This document shows positions 17,879 through 27,440 of a stretch of DNA of 64,000 nt, in pieces. Position numbers and translations under genes: made by a program. The first letter of the stretch is position 1; each line of letters opens with the position of its first letter. The notes under the pieces were generated by a model that saw only the letters and a list, made by a program, of their open reading frames with translations, did not search any database and was not told where the DNA came from. Origin of the DNA: Streptomyces deccanensis (lineage in GTDB: Bacteria; Actinomycetota; Actinomycetes; Streptomycetales; Streptomycetaceae). The stretch is taken from the NCBI RefSeq assembly GCF_022385335.1, contig NZ_CP092431.1:4092001-4156000 (forward strand), read 5' to 3'.

Positions 17879-18394
17879 TCAGTCCCCGAGCCCCACCAGG
17901 TTCGGAATCTCCTGCGTCGCATACCAGAGCAGCTCATGATCATCCGCCCCGTCCACGATGAACTGCGCGTCATCGTCTCCCAGATCCGCCGCCCCCAACG
18001 CATCCGCCGCCTCCCCCACCTCCCCCTCGGCCTCCACCGAGTCGACATGCACAGCCGCGGCCTTGCTCAGCGGCACGGGCCCAGCCACCCGCACCTCCCC
18101 GAGCGCCACCGGATCGAGCCCCCGGTCGGGATCGGCCACCGCGTCCCGGTCGGCCACGTCCACGGCCACCACGACCCGCCGCCGAGCCGCCCCCGGATCC
18201 ACGGCCACCAGCCGCAACGACGCGAGCGCCGCCCGGTTCAGCGCCGCGTACTCCAACTCCTCGATGTCGTCGGACAGATACCACTCCCGCAGAGCGGGCG
18301 TGACGGCGTACGCGACGAACGCCCCTTCCCCCAGCTCACCCGTCTTGTACGCCTCGGCGAGCCCGGGAAGGGTCAGGGGGACGTAGACGCGCAT
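17879..18394 (-). CDS. DUF6912-like conserved protein
   Basis: The 171-residue protein begins MRVYVPLTLPGLAEA at ATG 18394. It is acidic, soluble and well conserved among streptomycetes as I recall, with the segment ALREWYLSDDIEELEYAALNRAAL near the N-terminus. No catalytic motif or signal peptide is visible. In actinobacteria such genes often accompany a HAD hydrolase next to secA. Function unknown; the family name is from recollection. Confidence 0.7.
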   Translation of the reverse strand: MRVYVPLTLPGLAEAYKTGELGEGAFVAYAVTPALREWYLSDDIEELEYAALNRAALASLRLVAVDPGAARRRVVVAVDVADRDAVADPDRGLDPVALGEVRVAGPVPLSKAAAVHVDSVEAEGEVGEAADALGAADLGDDDAQFIVDGADDHELLWYATQEIPNLVGLGD

Positions 18395-18743
18395 GGCAGT
18401 CCGCTTTCGTAGTCGTGTTCTCGGGTTCACGTCGGAGCACCTCGACCCGTGCCGACGGTCCCCGCGAAGCCTCCAAAGGACCTTCAGGATACGTGCGGGC
18501 GTCCCCTTTCGAGCCCCCGCCCAAGCCCCCGCACGCGTCCACCCCGAGCCCGCCACCTCACCCGGTACAGCCCCGACCCGCCGGGCCCGACACCCCTCCC
18601 CGTCACCCTGATAGGTGAAAATCTCGCGGCCCCCGCCGCCCCCTCGCGCTCCCTTGCGAGCGCCCCCGCCGTCCTCGTACAAGATCCCCAACGCCAAGTT
18701 ACCGACTGGTACCCGCGGCCTCACCGACGAACGGGGATCCCCG
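18395..18743. other. Divergent intergenic region, DUF6912 / Rv3235-like gene
   Basis: This gap of 349 bases carries the 5' regions of two divergent genes. It is C-rich, and I recognise no repeat, riboswitch or consensus promoter. Open frames across it continue out of neighbouring shadows and have no ribosome sites. Confidence 0.45.
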
Positions 18744-19274
18744 ATGAACAAGGTCATGACCAGGACCAAGCGCCACCCCGGCACCCGCCCGCCCGTCCGC
18801 CACGACCCCCGCCGCCCCGGCCGCACCCCGGCCCGCACGACCCCGGGAAGCGGCCGCCTCACCGCACCCCAGCGCCCGGCGCCCACGCCGGCCCCGCCCC
18901 CGTCCCTCACCGAGCCCCTCCCCCCGTCCCCACCCCGCCCCACCGACCGCTTCGCCGAGCTCCTCCTCGCCGTACTCAGCGGCCGCCGCCCGGTCCACAG
19001 CATGCTGCGGCACACCGCGGGAAGGGCCTACGACGAACTGGCCTGGCTCGCCGAACGCGGCCCCCTGCGCTGCCCCCACGGCCCTCACCCCGTCATCCGG
19101 GACATCGGCTACTACGTGGCGGCCCGGGGCGCCCTGGAGGTCTTCGCCCGTATCGGCGCGGGCGACCGCATCAGCGCCATGGCCTTCCGCCTGGAACACG
19201 GCCCCGACCACCGTTGGCGCTGCACAGCGGTGGAACTCGGCGGCCCGAAGTTCCCCCACCCGGACGACGACTGA
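18744..19274 (+). CDS. Rv3235-family protein
   Basis: A 176-residue protein with a basic, Pro/Thr-rich disordered N-terminal half and a compact C-terminal domain from about residue 70 (FAELLLAVLSGRRPVHSMLRHT), ending with VVELGG-like beta strands. From recollection it matches the small actinobacterial family typified by M. tuberculosis Rv3235, which also lies close to secA. ATG at 18744; a longer reading frame upstream has no better ribosome site. Function unknown. Confidence 0.7.
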   Translation: MNKVMTRTKRHPGTRPPVRHDPRRPGRTPARTTPGSGRLTAPQRPAPTPAPPPSLTEPLPPSPPRPTDRFAELLLAVLSGRRPVHSMLRHTAGRAYDELAWLAERGPLRCPHGPHPVIRDIGYYVAARGALEVFARIGAGDRISAMAFRLEHGPDHRWRCTAVELGGPKFPHPDDD

Positions 19275-19311
19275 GCCCGGCCCCCACGACCGCCCCCAGC
19301 CCGAGACACAC

Positions 19312-19345
19312 GAAGGGCCAGGCACCCGAAGATGCCCGGCCCTTC
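19312..19345. terminator. Hairpin between convergent Rv3235-like and secA genes
   Basis: GAAGGGCCAGGCA (19312-19324) pairs with TGCCCGGCCCTTC (19333-19345) with one mismatch and an 8-nt loop. It lies between a plus-strand gene ending at 19274 and the minus-strand secA stop at 19448. Confidence 0.78.
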
Positions 19346-19447
19346 ACGACGTCACGACCTCACGGCCTCACGCCCCGCTGCTCAACACGCCCCACAAGGA
19401 ACGCCCGCGCAGCCCGCGCCCACCCCTCCCGGAGCGGACGCGACCCC

Positions 19448-22294
19448 TCACTTCTTGCGGCGGCGGCTCGTCTTCCCCTGCTGCTTGCGGCGCTCCGCGC
19501 GGGTGAGGCCGTCGGCCTCGGAGCGGATCGGCTCGTCCTCGGGCAGGTCGCCCTCGACGATGCCGCCCTCGCCGTCCACGGTGGGCGCGGAGAAGTGCAG
19601 GCGGTCACGCCGCTGCGGGGCCTCCAGACCCTTCGCGCGGATCTCCGGCCGCGACGCACCCGCCTGCGCCGGCACCGCGTCGGTCTTGTCCAGGGACGGC
19701 TTCGCGTCCTCGACCGGAACCTCCTCGACCTGCTGCTCGACCTGGACCTCCAGGTTGAACAAATAGCCGACGGACTCCTCCTTGATGCCCTCCATCATGG
19801 CGGTGAACATGTCGAAGCCCTCGCGCTGGTACTCGACCAGCGGGTCCTTCTGGGCCATCGCGCGCAGGCCGATGCCCTCCTGGAGGTAGTCCATCTCGTA
19901 GAGGTGCTCACGCCACTTGCGGTCCAGCACCGACAGCACCACCCGGCGCTCCAGCTCACGCATGATCTCGGAGCCGAGCTGCGCCTCACGGGCCTGGTAC
20001 TGCTCGGTGATGTCGTCCTTGATGGACTCGGCGATGAACTCGGCGGTCAGCCCGGCCCGGTCCCCGGCGGCCTCCTCCAGCTCCTCGACGGTGACCTTCA
20101 CCGGGTAGAGCTGCTTGAAGGCGCCCCACAGCCGGTCGAGGTCCCACTCCTCGGCGAAGCCCTCGGCCGTCTCGGCCTGGATGTAGGCGTCGATGGTGTC
20201 GTCCATGAAGTGCTGGATCTGCTCCTGCAGGTCCTCGCCCTCCAGGACGCGGCGACGCTCGCCGTAGATGACCTCGCGCTGCCGGTTGAGGACCTCGTCG
20301 TACTTGAGGACGTTCTTCCGGGTCTCGAAGTTCTGCTGCTCGACCTGCGACTGGGCGGAGGCGATCGCGCGGGTGACCATCTTGTTCTCGATCGGTACGT
20401 CGTCCGGCACGTTCGCCATGGACATCACGCGCTCGACCATCTGCGCCTTGAACAGACGCATCAGGTCGTCGCCGAGCGACAGGTAGAAGCGGGACTCGCC
20501 CGGGTCGCCCTGACGACCGGAACGACCGCGCAGCTGGTTGTCGATACGGCGGGACTCGTGCCGCTCGGTGCCCAGGACGTACAGACCGCCGAGGGACTCG
20601 ACCTCGTCCTTCTCGGCCTTCACCGCCTCCTCGGCCTTCGCGAGCGCCTCGGGCAGGGCGTGCGCCCACTCCTCGATGTGCTCCTCGGGGTCGAGGCCGC
20701 GCTGCCGAAGCTCCGCCTCGGCGAGGTCCTCGGGGTTGCCGCCGAGCTTGATGTCCGTACCACGTCCGGCCATGTTCGTCGCGACGGTCACGGCGCCCTT
20801 GCGGCCGGCCTGGGCGACGATCGTCGCCTCCCGGTCGTGCTGCTTGGCGTTGAGCACCTCGTGCTGCACACCGCGCTTGCTCAGCTGCTGCGACAGGTAC
20901 TCGGACTTCTCGACCGACGTCGTACCGACGAGGATCGGCTGGCCCTTCTCGTGCTTCTCGACGATGTCGTCGACGACCGCCTCGAACTTCGCGACCTCGG
21001 TGCGGTAGATCAGGTCGGACTGGTCCTTGCGGACCATCGGCCGGTTCGTCGGGATCGGCACCACGCCGAGCTTGTAGATCTGGTGGAACTCGGCGGCCTC
21101 GGTCATCGCCGTACCGGTCATGCCGCAGAGGCCGGGCTGTTCCTTGCCGTTGTGGTCGTGGCGCTTGTAGAGGCGGAAGAAGTTCTGCAGGGTGATCGTG
21201 GCGAGCGTCTGGTTCTCGTCCTTGATGTCCACCCCTTCCTTCGCCTCGATCGCCTGGTGCATGCCCTCGTTGTAGCGGCGGCCGGCGAGGATACGGCCGG
21301 TGTGCTCGTCGACGATCATGACTTCGCCGTCCATGACGACGTAGTCCTTGTCCTTCTTGAAGAGCTCCTTGGCCTTGATGGCGTTGTTCAGGTAACCCAC
21401 CAGCGGGGTGTTCACCGACTCGTAGAGGTTGTCAATGCCCAGCCAGTCCTCGACCTTGGAGACACCGGACTCGTGGATGGCGACGGTGCGCTTCTTCTCG
21501 TCGACCTCGTAGTCGCCGGTCTCCTCGATGCCCTTGAGGGGCTGGCCGGGCTCGCCCTTCTTCAGGCGCGTGACCAGCTTGGCGAAGTCGCCGTACCACT
21601 TGGTGGCCTGGTCGGCCGGGCCGGAGATGATCAGCGGCGTACGGGCCTCGTCGACGAGGATGGAGTCGACCTCGTCGACGATCGCGAAGTTGTGGCCGCG
21701 CTGGACGAGCTCGTCCTTGGACCACGCCATGTTGTCGCGGAGGTAGTCGAAGCCGAACTCGTTGTTCGTGCCGTAGGTGATGTCGCAGTTGTACTGCTCG
21801 CGGCGCTGGGCCGGCGTCATGTTGGCGAGGATGCAGCCGACGCTCAGACCCAGGAACTTGTGGACGCGGCCCATCATCTCGGAGTCGCGCTCGGCCAGGT
21901 AGTCGTTGACCGTGATCAGGTGCACGCCCTTGCCGGCCAGCGCGTTCAGATACGCGGGCAGGGTGCCGACGAGGGTCTTGCCCTCACCGGTCTTCATCTC
22001 GGCGACATAGCCGAGGTGGAGGGCGGCACCGCCCATGATCTGCACGTCGTAGTGGCGCTGGCCGAGAGCGCGCTTGGCGCCCTCACGGACGGTGGCGAAC
22101 GCCTCGGGGAGCAGGTCGTCGAGGGTCTCACCGTCGGCGTACCGCTGCTTGTACTCCTCGGTGAGGGCGCGCAGCTCGGCGTCGGAGAGGTCGACGAAGT
22201 CCTCTTCGATGGAGTTGACCTGGTCCGCGATGCGGTGCAGCTTGCGCAGGATTTTGCCTTCGCCTGCACGCATGATCTTCGAGAGGACGGACAC
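19448..22294 (-). CDS. secA: Preprotein translocase ATPase SecA
   Basis: The 948-residue motor drives secretory proteins through SecYEG at the cytoplasmic membrane. Walker A MKTGEGKT is near residue 102 and the DEAD-box motif [16 protein letters not shown] near 210. The preprotein cross-linking domain, GTSVEKSE and [12 protein letters not shown] motifs, and helical scaffold follow in order. The C-terminus is basic ([14 protein letters not shown]) and lacks the Cys-rich zinc tail of proteobacterial SecA, as is usual for actinobacterial SecA1. GTG at 22294 follows AAGGAGAC. Confidence 0.97.
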   Translation of the reverse strand: MSVLSKIMRAGEGKILRKLHRIADQVNSIEEDFVDLSDAELRALTEEYKQRYADGETLDDLLPEAFATVREGAKRALGQRHYDVQIMGGAALHLGYVAEMKTGEGKTLVGTLPAYLNALAGKGVHLITVNDYLAERDSEMMGRVHKFLGLSVGCILANMTPAQRREQYNCDITYGTNNEFGFDYLRDNMAWSKDELVQRGHNFAIVDEVDSILVDEARTPLIISGPADQATKWYGDFAKLVTRLKKGEPGQPLKGIEETGDYEVDEKKRTVAIHESGVSKVEDWLGIDNLYESVNTPLVGYLNNAIKAKELFKKDKDYVVMDGEVMIVDEHTGRILAGRRYNEGMHQAIEAKEGVDIKDENQTLATITLQNFFRLYKRHDHNGKEQPGLCGMTGTAMTEAAEFHQIYKLGVVPIPTNRPMVRKDQSDLIYRTEVAKFEAVVDDIVEKHEKGQPILVGTTSVEKSEYLSQQLSKRGVQHEVLNAKQHDREATIVAQAGRKGAVTVATNMAGRGTDIKLGGNPEDLAEAELRQRGLDPEEHIEEWAHALPEALAKAEEAVKAEKDEVESLGGLYVLGTERHESRRIDNQLRGRSGRQGDPGESRFYLSLGDDLMRLFKAQMVERVMSMANVPDDVPIENKMVTRAIASAQSQVEQQNFETRKNVLKYDEVLNRQREVIYGERRRVLEGEDLQEQIQHFMDDTIDAYIQAETAEGFAEEWDLDRLWGAFKQLYPVKVTVEELEEAAGDRAGLTAEFIAESIKDDITEQYQAREAQLGSEIMRELERRVVLSVLDRKWREHLYEMDYLQEGIGLRAMAQKDPLVEYQREGFDMFTAMMEGIKEESVGYLFNLEVQVEQQVEEVPVEDAKPSLDKTDAVPAQAGASRPEIRAKGLEAPQRRDRLHFSAPTVDGEGGIVEGDLPEDEPIRSEADGLTRAERRKQQGKTSRRRKK

Positions 22295-22333
22295 GGGGGC
22301 TTGTCTCCTTGCCGGTCGGGCCTGGGACGGTCG

Positions 22334-22365
22334 GTTTCAATGACAGTTGGCAGTTTTCAATCACA
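22334..22365 (-). promoter_or_regulatory. Direct repeat in the secA upstream region
   Basis: On the minus strand TGTGATTGAAAAC and TGTCATTGAAAC repeat exactly 20 bp apart, 40-70 bp upstream of the secA GTG. These AT-rich copies stand out in the GC-rich surroundings and are candidate operator half-sites or overlapping promoter elements. The rest of the 301-base gap (22295-22595) shows no gene and no terminator. Confidence 0.4.
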
Positions 22366-22595
22366 GCTTGAGCAACGGCCATCGTAAGCGAGGACCCCGC
22401 TGTGCCGGGAGGTCTGGCAGTGACAGCTACCAGGACAACGGGCGGGCGTCGCGGATGGTGCCGCGTTCCACCAACGAAATGCGCGAATTGTGACCGCCTC
22501 TTCACGCCCCGTGCCGCTCCCCCCTGCGTCCACGGACCAACGGAACAGCCGCATAAGGCGTGGCGCCCTTCCGCTCCGCCGAGCAGAATCGCCCG

Positions 22596-23165
22596 ATGGA
22601 CCCCGTCACCCTGACCACCGAGCGCCTGCTGCTGCGCACCGTGGACCGGCGCGACACCGACGCGGTGTACGCCGCCGCGCAGGACCCGGACATCCAGCGC
22701 TGGACCACGATCCCCTCCCCCTATTCGCGTGCGCACGCGGAGGGTTTCGTCGAACACGCCGTCCCCGAGGGCTGGGCCACCGGCACGATGTTCACCTTCG
22801 GCCTCTTCCCCGCCTCGGGTGAACTGGCGGGCATGCTCGGCATCACCATGCGCGCCCTCGGCACTGGCGAGATCGGCTTCTGGGCCACCAAGGAACACCG
22901 GCGCCGCGGTTACATCACGGAGGCCACCCGCGCCGCCGCCCACTGGTCGTTCACGGTCCTCACCCTCGACCGCCTCGAATGGCGCGCCGAAGTGGGCAAC
23001 ACCGCCTCCCGCGCGGTCGCCGAACACACCGGCTTCACCCTCGAAGGCACCCTCCGCTCCGCCCTCGACAACAACGGAGTCCGCCGCGACTGCTGGATAG
23101 CCTCCCTACTCCCCTCAGACCTGAACCTCCCGTCCACGGCCCCGTACCTCCCATCCCGCCCCTGA
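22596..23165 (+). CDS. GNAT family N-acetyltransferase (RimJ/RimL type)
   Basis: From the ATG at 22596 the protein has 189 residues. It follows the RimJ-like pattern: LTTERLLLRTVDRRD at the start, IGFWATKEHRRRGYITEA as the acetyl-CoA binding segment (R/Q-x-x-G-x-G/A type), and VGNTASRAVAEHTGFTLEGTLRSAL at the end. Such enzymes acetylate protein N-termini or small amines with acetyl-CoA. The ribosome site is weak; a GTG at 22560 is an alternative start. Substrate unknown. Confidence 0.87.
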   Translation: MDPVTLTTERLLLRTVDRRDTDAVYAAAQDPDIQRWTTIPSPYSRAHAEGFVEHAVPEGWATGTMFTFGLFPASGELAGMLGITMRALGTGEIGFWATKEHRRRGYITEATRAAAHWSFTVLTLDRLEWRAEVGNTASRAVAEHTGFTLEGTLRSALDNNGVRRDCWIASLLPSDLNLPSTAPYLPSRP

Positions 23166-23242
23166 CCACAAGCCCTCACGCCCGGCCGCTCGCACCGCCC
23201 CTCCCCCCTCACGCCCGCTACCTTCCCCTGCCCTCCTGCCCT

Positions 23243-23335
23243 CCTGCGGGCAGTCGTGCCGCTGGGGCGGCACGGGTGGGCGCAGGCGGCACCCGGCAAG
23301 CGCCGGTGAGCGAAACCCACCCCCGCCCAGCCCCA
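23243..23335. repeat. Dispersed repeat (CTGCGGGCA..CGTGCCGCTGGGG), uninterrupted copy
   Basis: Matches 17695-17820 in the blocks CTGCGGGCA-TCGTGCCGCTGGGGCG, GGTGGGCGCAGGCGGCACC and AACCCA-CCCCGCCC, but lacks its internal palindrome. It lies between the GNAT and glycosylase genes. Confidence 0.75.
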
Positions 23336-23431
23336 CTCCCGGGCACCCCACCCCCGAGGCCCCGCTCCCCCCGGCGCCCCGTTTCCCCAGCTCAGCACAC
23401 CCTGTCAGTCCCCTCCCCTACCCTGCGGAGC

Positions 23432-24595
23432 ATGACCTCCCTCCCGCGCCCCACCGCAGAACTCACCGCAGACGAGGCCCGCCGCATCGCCCTGCGGGCA
23501 CAGGGCTTCCTCGGCGCCCCGGACCGCAGAGCCGGCGTCCGTGGCGTCCTGCGACACCTGGGCGCGGTCCAACTCGACACCATCTCGGTCCTGGCCCGCT
23601 CCCACGAACTCATCCCGTACGCCCGCCTCGGCGCGGTAGGCCGCAGGACGGTCGACAAGGCCTACTGGACGGACACGCACGCCTTCGAGTACTGGTCCCA
23701 CGCCGCCTGCATCCTCCCCATCGAGGAGTGGCCCCACTTCGCCTTCCGCCGCCGCGCCTACCGCGCCCGCCCCCAATGGGGCCACCAACTCCCGGACGGC
23801 GCCTACGACCGCGTCGTCAAACAGCTCCGCGCCGAGGGCCCCCTGACCGCCACGGAGCTGGGCGGAGCCAAACGCACCAGCGAGTGGTGGGACTGGTCCG
23901 GCGAGAAGGTCGCCGTCGAACGCGCCCTGATGTACGGCGAGGTGGTCTGCGTGGAACGCCGCGGCTGGAAGCGGGTGTACGACCTCGCCGAGCGCGCGAT
24001 CCCCGCCGACCTCCTCCACGACGAGCTGGACGACACGGAGTGCGTACGCCGCCTGGTCCGGCTGGCCGGCGAGGCCCTCGGCGTCGGCACCCGCGCGGAC
24101 ATCGCCGACTACCACCGCCTCAAGGGCGAACAGTTCGACGCGGTGGTCGCCGACTCGGGCCTGGTCCCGGTGACGGTGCAGGGCTGGGCGAAGCCCGCCT
24201 GGGCCGACCCCGCGGCCCTGGCCACACCCCCGCGCGGCCGCCACCGCACCACGCTGCTGTCCCCGTTCGACTCCCTCGTCTGGGAACGGGCCCGCACGGA
24301 ACGGATCTTCGGCTTCACCCACCGCCTGGAGGCCTACGTCCCCAAACAGAAGCGCGTCCACGGCTACTTCGCGATGCCGGTCCTGTCCGGCGGCCATCTG
24401 GTGGGCCGCGTCGACCCCGCCCGCGACGGCCGCACCCTGGTCGCCAAACAGGTCACCCTTGACGGCCCCAAGGTGATCCCGGCGGTCGCCCAGGCCCTCC
24501 TGGAGGCAGCGACCTGGGTCGACTGCACCGACGTACGCGTCGAGCGCGTGGACGCCCCGGAACTGCGCGAGCCCCTCCAGCGAGCACTTGCCTAG
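23432..24595 (+). CDS. HTH_42-family DNA glycosylase (YcaQ/AlkX-like)
   Basis: A 387-residue protein of the winged-helix HTH_42 family, which includes the Streptomyces AlkZ and E. coli YcaQ/AlkX glycosylases that remove bulky N-alkyl lesions and unhook interstrand crosslinks. The motif after the first helices is QLD at residues 47-49 (GAVQLDTISV). From memory, Q-x-D marks the YcaQ/AlkX class while Q-x-Q marks AlkZ. C-terminal LSPFDSLVWERARTERIFGF is also a family signature. ATG at 23432 follows GCGGAG. Its stop is 3 bp from that of the convergent response regulator. The substrate class is inferred. Confidence 0.82.
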   Translation: MTSLPRPTAELTADEARRIALRAQGFLGAPDRRAGVRGVLRHLGAVQLDTISVLARSHELIPYARLGAVGRRTVDKAYWTDTHAFEYWSHAACILPIEEWPHFAFRRRAYRARPQWGHQLPDGAYDRVVKQLRAEGPLTATELGGAKRTSEWWDWSGEKVAVERALMYGEVVCVERRGWKRVYDLAERAIPADLLHDELDDTECVRRLVRLAGEALGVGTRADIADYHRLKGEQFDAVVADSGLVPVTVQGWAKPAWADPAALATPPRGRHRTTLLSPFDSLVWERARTERIFGFTHRLEAYVPKQKRVHGYFAMPVLSGGHLVGRVDPARDGRTLVAKQVTLDGPKVIPAVAQALLEAATWVDCTDVRVERVDAPELREPLQRALA

Positions 24596-24598
24596 GGC

Positions 24599-25348
24599 CT
24601 AGCGGATCTCCAGGATCTTCTCCCGCATCGCGTACACCACCGCCTCCATCCTGGAGTGCAGTTGCAGCTTCTCCAGGATGTTGCGCACATGGTTCTTCAC
24701 GGTGTTCTCGGAGATGAACAGCTCCTTGGCGATGTCCCGGTTGTTCATCCCGGTGGCCACGAGCTTGAGCACTTCCAGTTCCCGGTCGGTCAGCCGCGGC
24801 GCAGGCACCAGGCGCCGCTCGTCGGTCCGCTGGATCATGGACTTGAACTCGGTGAGCAGCTTCGACGCCATCGAGGGACTGATCTGGGACTGCCCGTCGG
24901 CCACCGCGCGAATCGCCGTCGCCACCTCGTCCGTGGAGATCTCCTTGAGGAGATAGCCGGTGGCCCCCGCCTTGATCGCGTCGTAGAGGTCGGCCTCCTC
25001 GTCGCTGATCGTCAGCATGATGATCTTCGCGCTGGGGGCCACCTCCTTGATGGAGGTGCAGGCCTCGATACCGCCGCGCTTGGGCATCCGTACGTCCATC
25101 AGCACGATGTCGGGCAGCAGATCCGCGGCCTTGTCGACCGCCTCCGCCCCGTCACCGGCCTCGCCGACGACCTGGATGTCCTCCTCGGCGGCGAGGACGA
25201 TCTCCAGACCGCGGCGGAAGAGCGCGTGGTCGTCCACCACGAGGACACGGATCGGTTCCTTGCGCGGGGAGCCCGCGGCGGATCCCATGCCGACGGAGCC
25301 GTCGTCGGCATCCTCGTCACGCATCGGTCCGAAACTGCTGTCCGCCAT
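24599..25348 (-). CDS. NarL/FixJ-family response regulator, orphan
   Basis: A 249-residue regulator. A disordered acidic lead of about 30 residues precedes the receiver domain (LVVDDHALFRRGLE, phosphorylated Asp in IVLMDVRMPKRGG, Lys in YLLKE) and a LuxR-type C-terminal HTH (LTDRELEVLKLVATGMNNRDIAKELFIS). All receiver residues needed for phosphorylation are present. No kinase gene is adjacent. ATG at 25348 follows GGAGGA, and an upstream in-frame start has no such site. It lies directly downstream of hpf on the same strand, after a strong hairpin. Confidence 0.92.
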   Translation of the reverse strand: MADSSFGPMRDEDADDGSVGMGSAAGSPRKEPIRVLVVDDHALFRRGLEIVLAAEEDIQVVGEAGDGAEAVDKAADLLPDIVLMDVRMPKRGGIEACTSIKEVAPSAKIIMLTISDEEADLYDAIKAGATGYLLKEISTDEVATAIRAVADGQSQISPSMASKLLTEFKSMIQRTDERRLVPAPRLTDRELEVLKLVATGMNNRDIAKELFISENTVKNHVRNILEKLQLHSRMEAVVYAMREKILEIR

Positions 25349-25491
25349 CGTTCCTCCCCCTGAAGGCCGTGGCCTGTGTTTCTGTGCCATCGCCAACCCA
25401 AGGCAACGGCCCGCCGGTTGGGGCCGGTTCGGCCATGATTTCATGCCCCGCCGTCACCGCGGTGACAGAGCGGGCCACGAGGGGTCGCACA

Positions 25492-25532
25492 CCGGTGCCC
25501 CTGGGGGCGCACACGCGCTCCAGGGGCACCGG
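25492..25532 (-). terminator. Perfect 13-bp stem downstream of hpf
   Basis: CCGGTGCCCCTGG (25492-25504) pairs exactly with CCAGGGGCACCGG (25520-25532). It follows the hpf stop by about 20 bp on the minus strand and separates hpf from the response regulator gene. Confidence 0.85.
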
Positions 25533-25553
25533 CTCAACTGTCACCCGGCGCGG

Positions 25554-26246
25554 TCAGCCGCCGAGCGCGCCGCCCGGGGCGTCCGCATGCGCCTGGGCGA
25601 CCATCGGGTCCGTGCTGAGGTGGATGACGCCGTAGTCGTAGGCGTGCCGCCGGTAGACGACACTCGGTTCCTTGGTCTCTGAGTCGACGAAGAGGTAGAA
25701 GTCGTGTCCGACCAGCTCCATCTCGTAGAGAGCCTGGTCGAGGGTCATCGGGGAAGCGACGTGGGTCTTCTCGCGGACGATGAGGGGGCCTTCACCCTTG
25801 ACCTCCAGCGAGCCGATCTTCTTGGTGGGCACGCCGTCCGGCTGCTCCTCGTCGGCGACGTATCCGTTGCCGTTGAGGGTCGCCACGCCGGGGACGTGGT
25901 CGGCGACCTCCGCGGCCGTGAGCCTGCGCGCGCCTCGGCGCGTGTAACGCTTGTCGTGCTGCTTGCGCAGCCGGGCTTCGAGCTTGTCCGCCGCCAGGTC
26001 GAGCGCCGCATACGGATCGCTGGCCGCTGCCTCCGCCCGAATCACCGGTCCGCGGGAGTGGAGCGTGATCTCCACCCGGTCACTGCGGTCGGCCTGTCGG
26101 GGGTTGGGCTCCTTGGACACCTCGACGTCGAGGCTGATCACCTTGCCGTCGAGCTTCTGGATCTTCTCCAGCTTCAGCTTCTCGGCCACGTGCTTGCGGA
26201 ACCGCTCGGGCACCTCGGTCTTGCGGCCCTTGACGACGATGTCCAC
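25554..26246 (-). CDS. hpf: Ribosome hibernation promoting factor, long form
   Basis: A 230-residue long HPF. The N-terminal RaiA/HPF domain (DIVVKGRKTEVPERFRKHVAEKL to about residue 110) binds the 30S decoding centre; a linker and a C-terminal dimerisation domain (IVREKTHVASPMTLDQALYEMELVGHDFYLFVDSE in part) link two ribosomes into 100S dimers. I chose GTG at 26246 because the family begins at VDIVV and CGGAG is nearby; a GTG at 26303 would add 19 unrelated residues. Older annotations call it sigma-54 modulation protein. Confidence 0.93.
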   Translation of the reverse strand: MDIVVKGRKTEVPERFRKHVAEKLKLEKIQKLDGKVISLDVEVSKEPNPRQADRSDRVEITLHSRGPVIRAEAAASDPYAALDLAADKLEARLRKQHDKRYTRRGARRLTAAEVADHVPGVATLNGNGYVADEEQPDGVPTKKIGSLEVKGEGPLIVREKTHVASPMTLDQALYEMELVGHDFYLFVDSETKEPSVVYRRHAYDYGVIHLSTDPMVAQAHADAPGGALGG

Positions 26247-26561
26247 GCAGAACTCCGTTCCCGGATCGCTCCGCTCCACTGGCGGAGCATCTCCCTTGTG
26301 CACCAGGTTCCGGTGACTCCCGGAACCGCGGACTCGGTGACTTCCACCTCCTCCTCCCCCGTGGGCAAGATCTCCACCCCACCGGCGCGGGGTGATTCAG
26401 AAAACCCGCAGCGCAGCATTCGGATATGTGGTGAACGGCCGGGGCCATTCCCTCACAACCGAACATATCTCGCTCGGACGGATGTCGTCACCCTCTACCG
26501 AGACGTACCTCCGTTCAGGTGAATTGACCCTGTCATTACCTGCAACGATGCAAGTAAGCGG
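26247..26561. other. Intergenic region upstream of hpf
   Basis: No gene is visible in these 315 bases. They are more AT-rich than the surroundings and should hold the hpf promoter. A 7-bp inverted repeat GATATGT (26423-26429) / ACATATC (26463-26469) with a 33-bp spacer is a possible regulator site. I found no -35/-10 pair I would defend. Confidence 0.4.
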
Positions 26562-27377
26562 TCAGTTCCGGTTTATTTGGAAAGAGTCGGGAGGCGCGGC
26601 GACCACCGCCGCCCGGAGCCCGTCCTCGGCGTCGTCGATGCCGTCCGAGCTCGCCATTCCCGTCACCCCTCGTGTTCGCACCGCCTCTTTTGCCCTCCGT
26701 TCCACTCCGTACTCCCCCGGCACCGCCACCGCCGGCCCGTCCCTCGCCACCCGTACCGCCCGCACCGCCCGGGCCGCCTCCGCGAGCGAGGCACCGGTCG
26801 TCATCAGGTCGTCCACGAGCACGACCGCGCCGTCGCCCAGCAGCCGGCCACCCCCGGCGGCCACCTCCAGAGCGCCCGCGAGGTTGTCCAGCCGCTGCCG
26901 AAGGTCCAGCCCCGACTGGTCGGCCACGGCACGGCGCTGCCGCAGGACCCCGACCACCCGGGCCGGTGTCCCGGTGCGCCGCAGCACCCCAGCCGCCGCG
27001 AGCGCGATCCGCCGCGCCGGGTCGTGCCCCCGCGCCCGTACCGCCCGCCGCGCCGACGGCACCGGAACCAGCAGCACCGGCCCTTCGCCGCCACCCGCCC
27101 GTACGGCCCCCGCCAAGGCCGTGCCGAGCGGTCCGGCGAGCGCCAGCGCACCCCGTTCCTTGTGCGCGATCAACGTGGCCCGCACCGCGTCCTCGTACGG
27201 CGCCGCGGCGTGCACCACGGGAAGTCCGGACGGCTCCGGCTCCGGTCGCACCCGACACGGCGCGGCCCCGGTCAGAGCCGCGCGGCACTCCGGGCAGAGC
27301 ACCGCGCGAGGCCTCCCGCAGCCTCCGCACTCGGCCGGCAGCACCAGATCCGTGAGGTCCTGCCACCACCCCCGCAT
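26562..27377 (-). CDS. ComF-family phosphoribosyltransferase
   Basis: A 271-residue ComF-like protein from ATG 27377 (MRGWWQDLTDLVLP). The N-terminal zinc-ribbon Cys pairs are CGGCG and CPEC. The C-terminal type-I phosphoribosyltransferase fold has the PRPP motif VVLVDDLMTTGASL. In naturally competent bacteria ComF helps single-stranded DNA handling; in actinobacteria its role is unknown. Two perfect DnaA boxes lie 41-63 bp upstream of the start. A longer GTG-started version would overlap these boxes and adds no family-like sequence. Confidence 0.85.
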   Translation of the reverse strand: MRGWWQDLTDLVLPAECGGCGRPRAVLCPECRAALTGAAPCRVRPEPEPSGLPVVHAAAPYEDAVRATLIAHKERGALALAGPLGTALAGAVRAGGGEGPVLLVPVPSARRAVRARGHDPARRIALAAAGVLRRTGTPARVVGVLRQRRAVADQSGLDLRQRLDNLAGALEVAAGGGRLLGDGAVVLVDDLMTTGASLAEAARAVRAVRVARDGPAVAVPGEYGVERRAKEAVRTRGVTGMASSDGIDDAEDGLRAAVVAAPPDSFQINRN

Positions 27378-27417
27378 GCCCACCACTGTGCCAACGCATG
27401 CGGCCCCCTGCCACCCC

Positions 27418-27440
27418 TGTGGACAACCACCTGTGGACAA
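27418..27440 (-). promoter_or_regulatory. Two tandem perfect DnaA boxes upstream of comF
   Basis: TTGTCCACA, the preferred Streptomyces DnaA box, occurs twice on the minus strand (27440-27432 and 27426-27418), same orientation, 14 bp start to start. They precede the comF start by 41 bp. The rest of the 316-base gap (27378-27693) is C/A-rich with no supported gene. Whether they serve gene control or DnaA titration is open. Confidence 0.65.
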
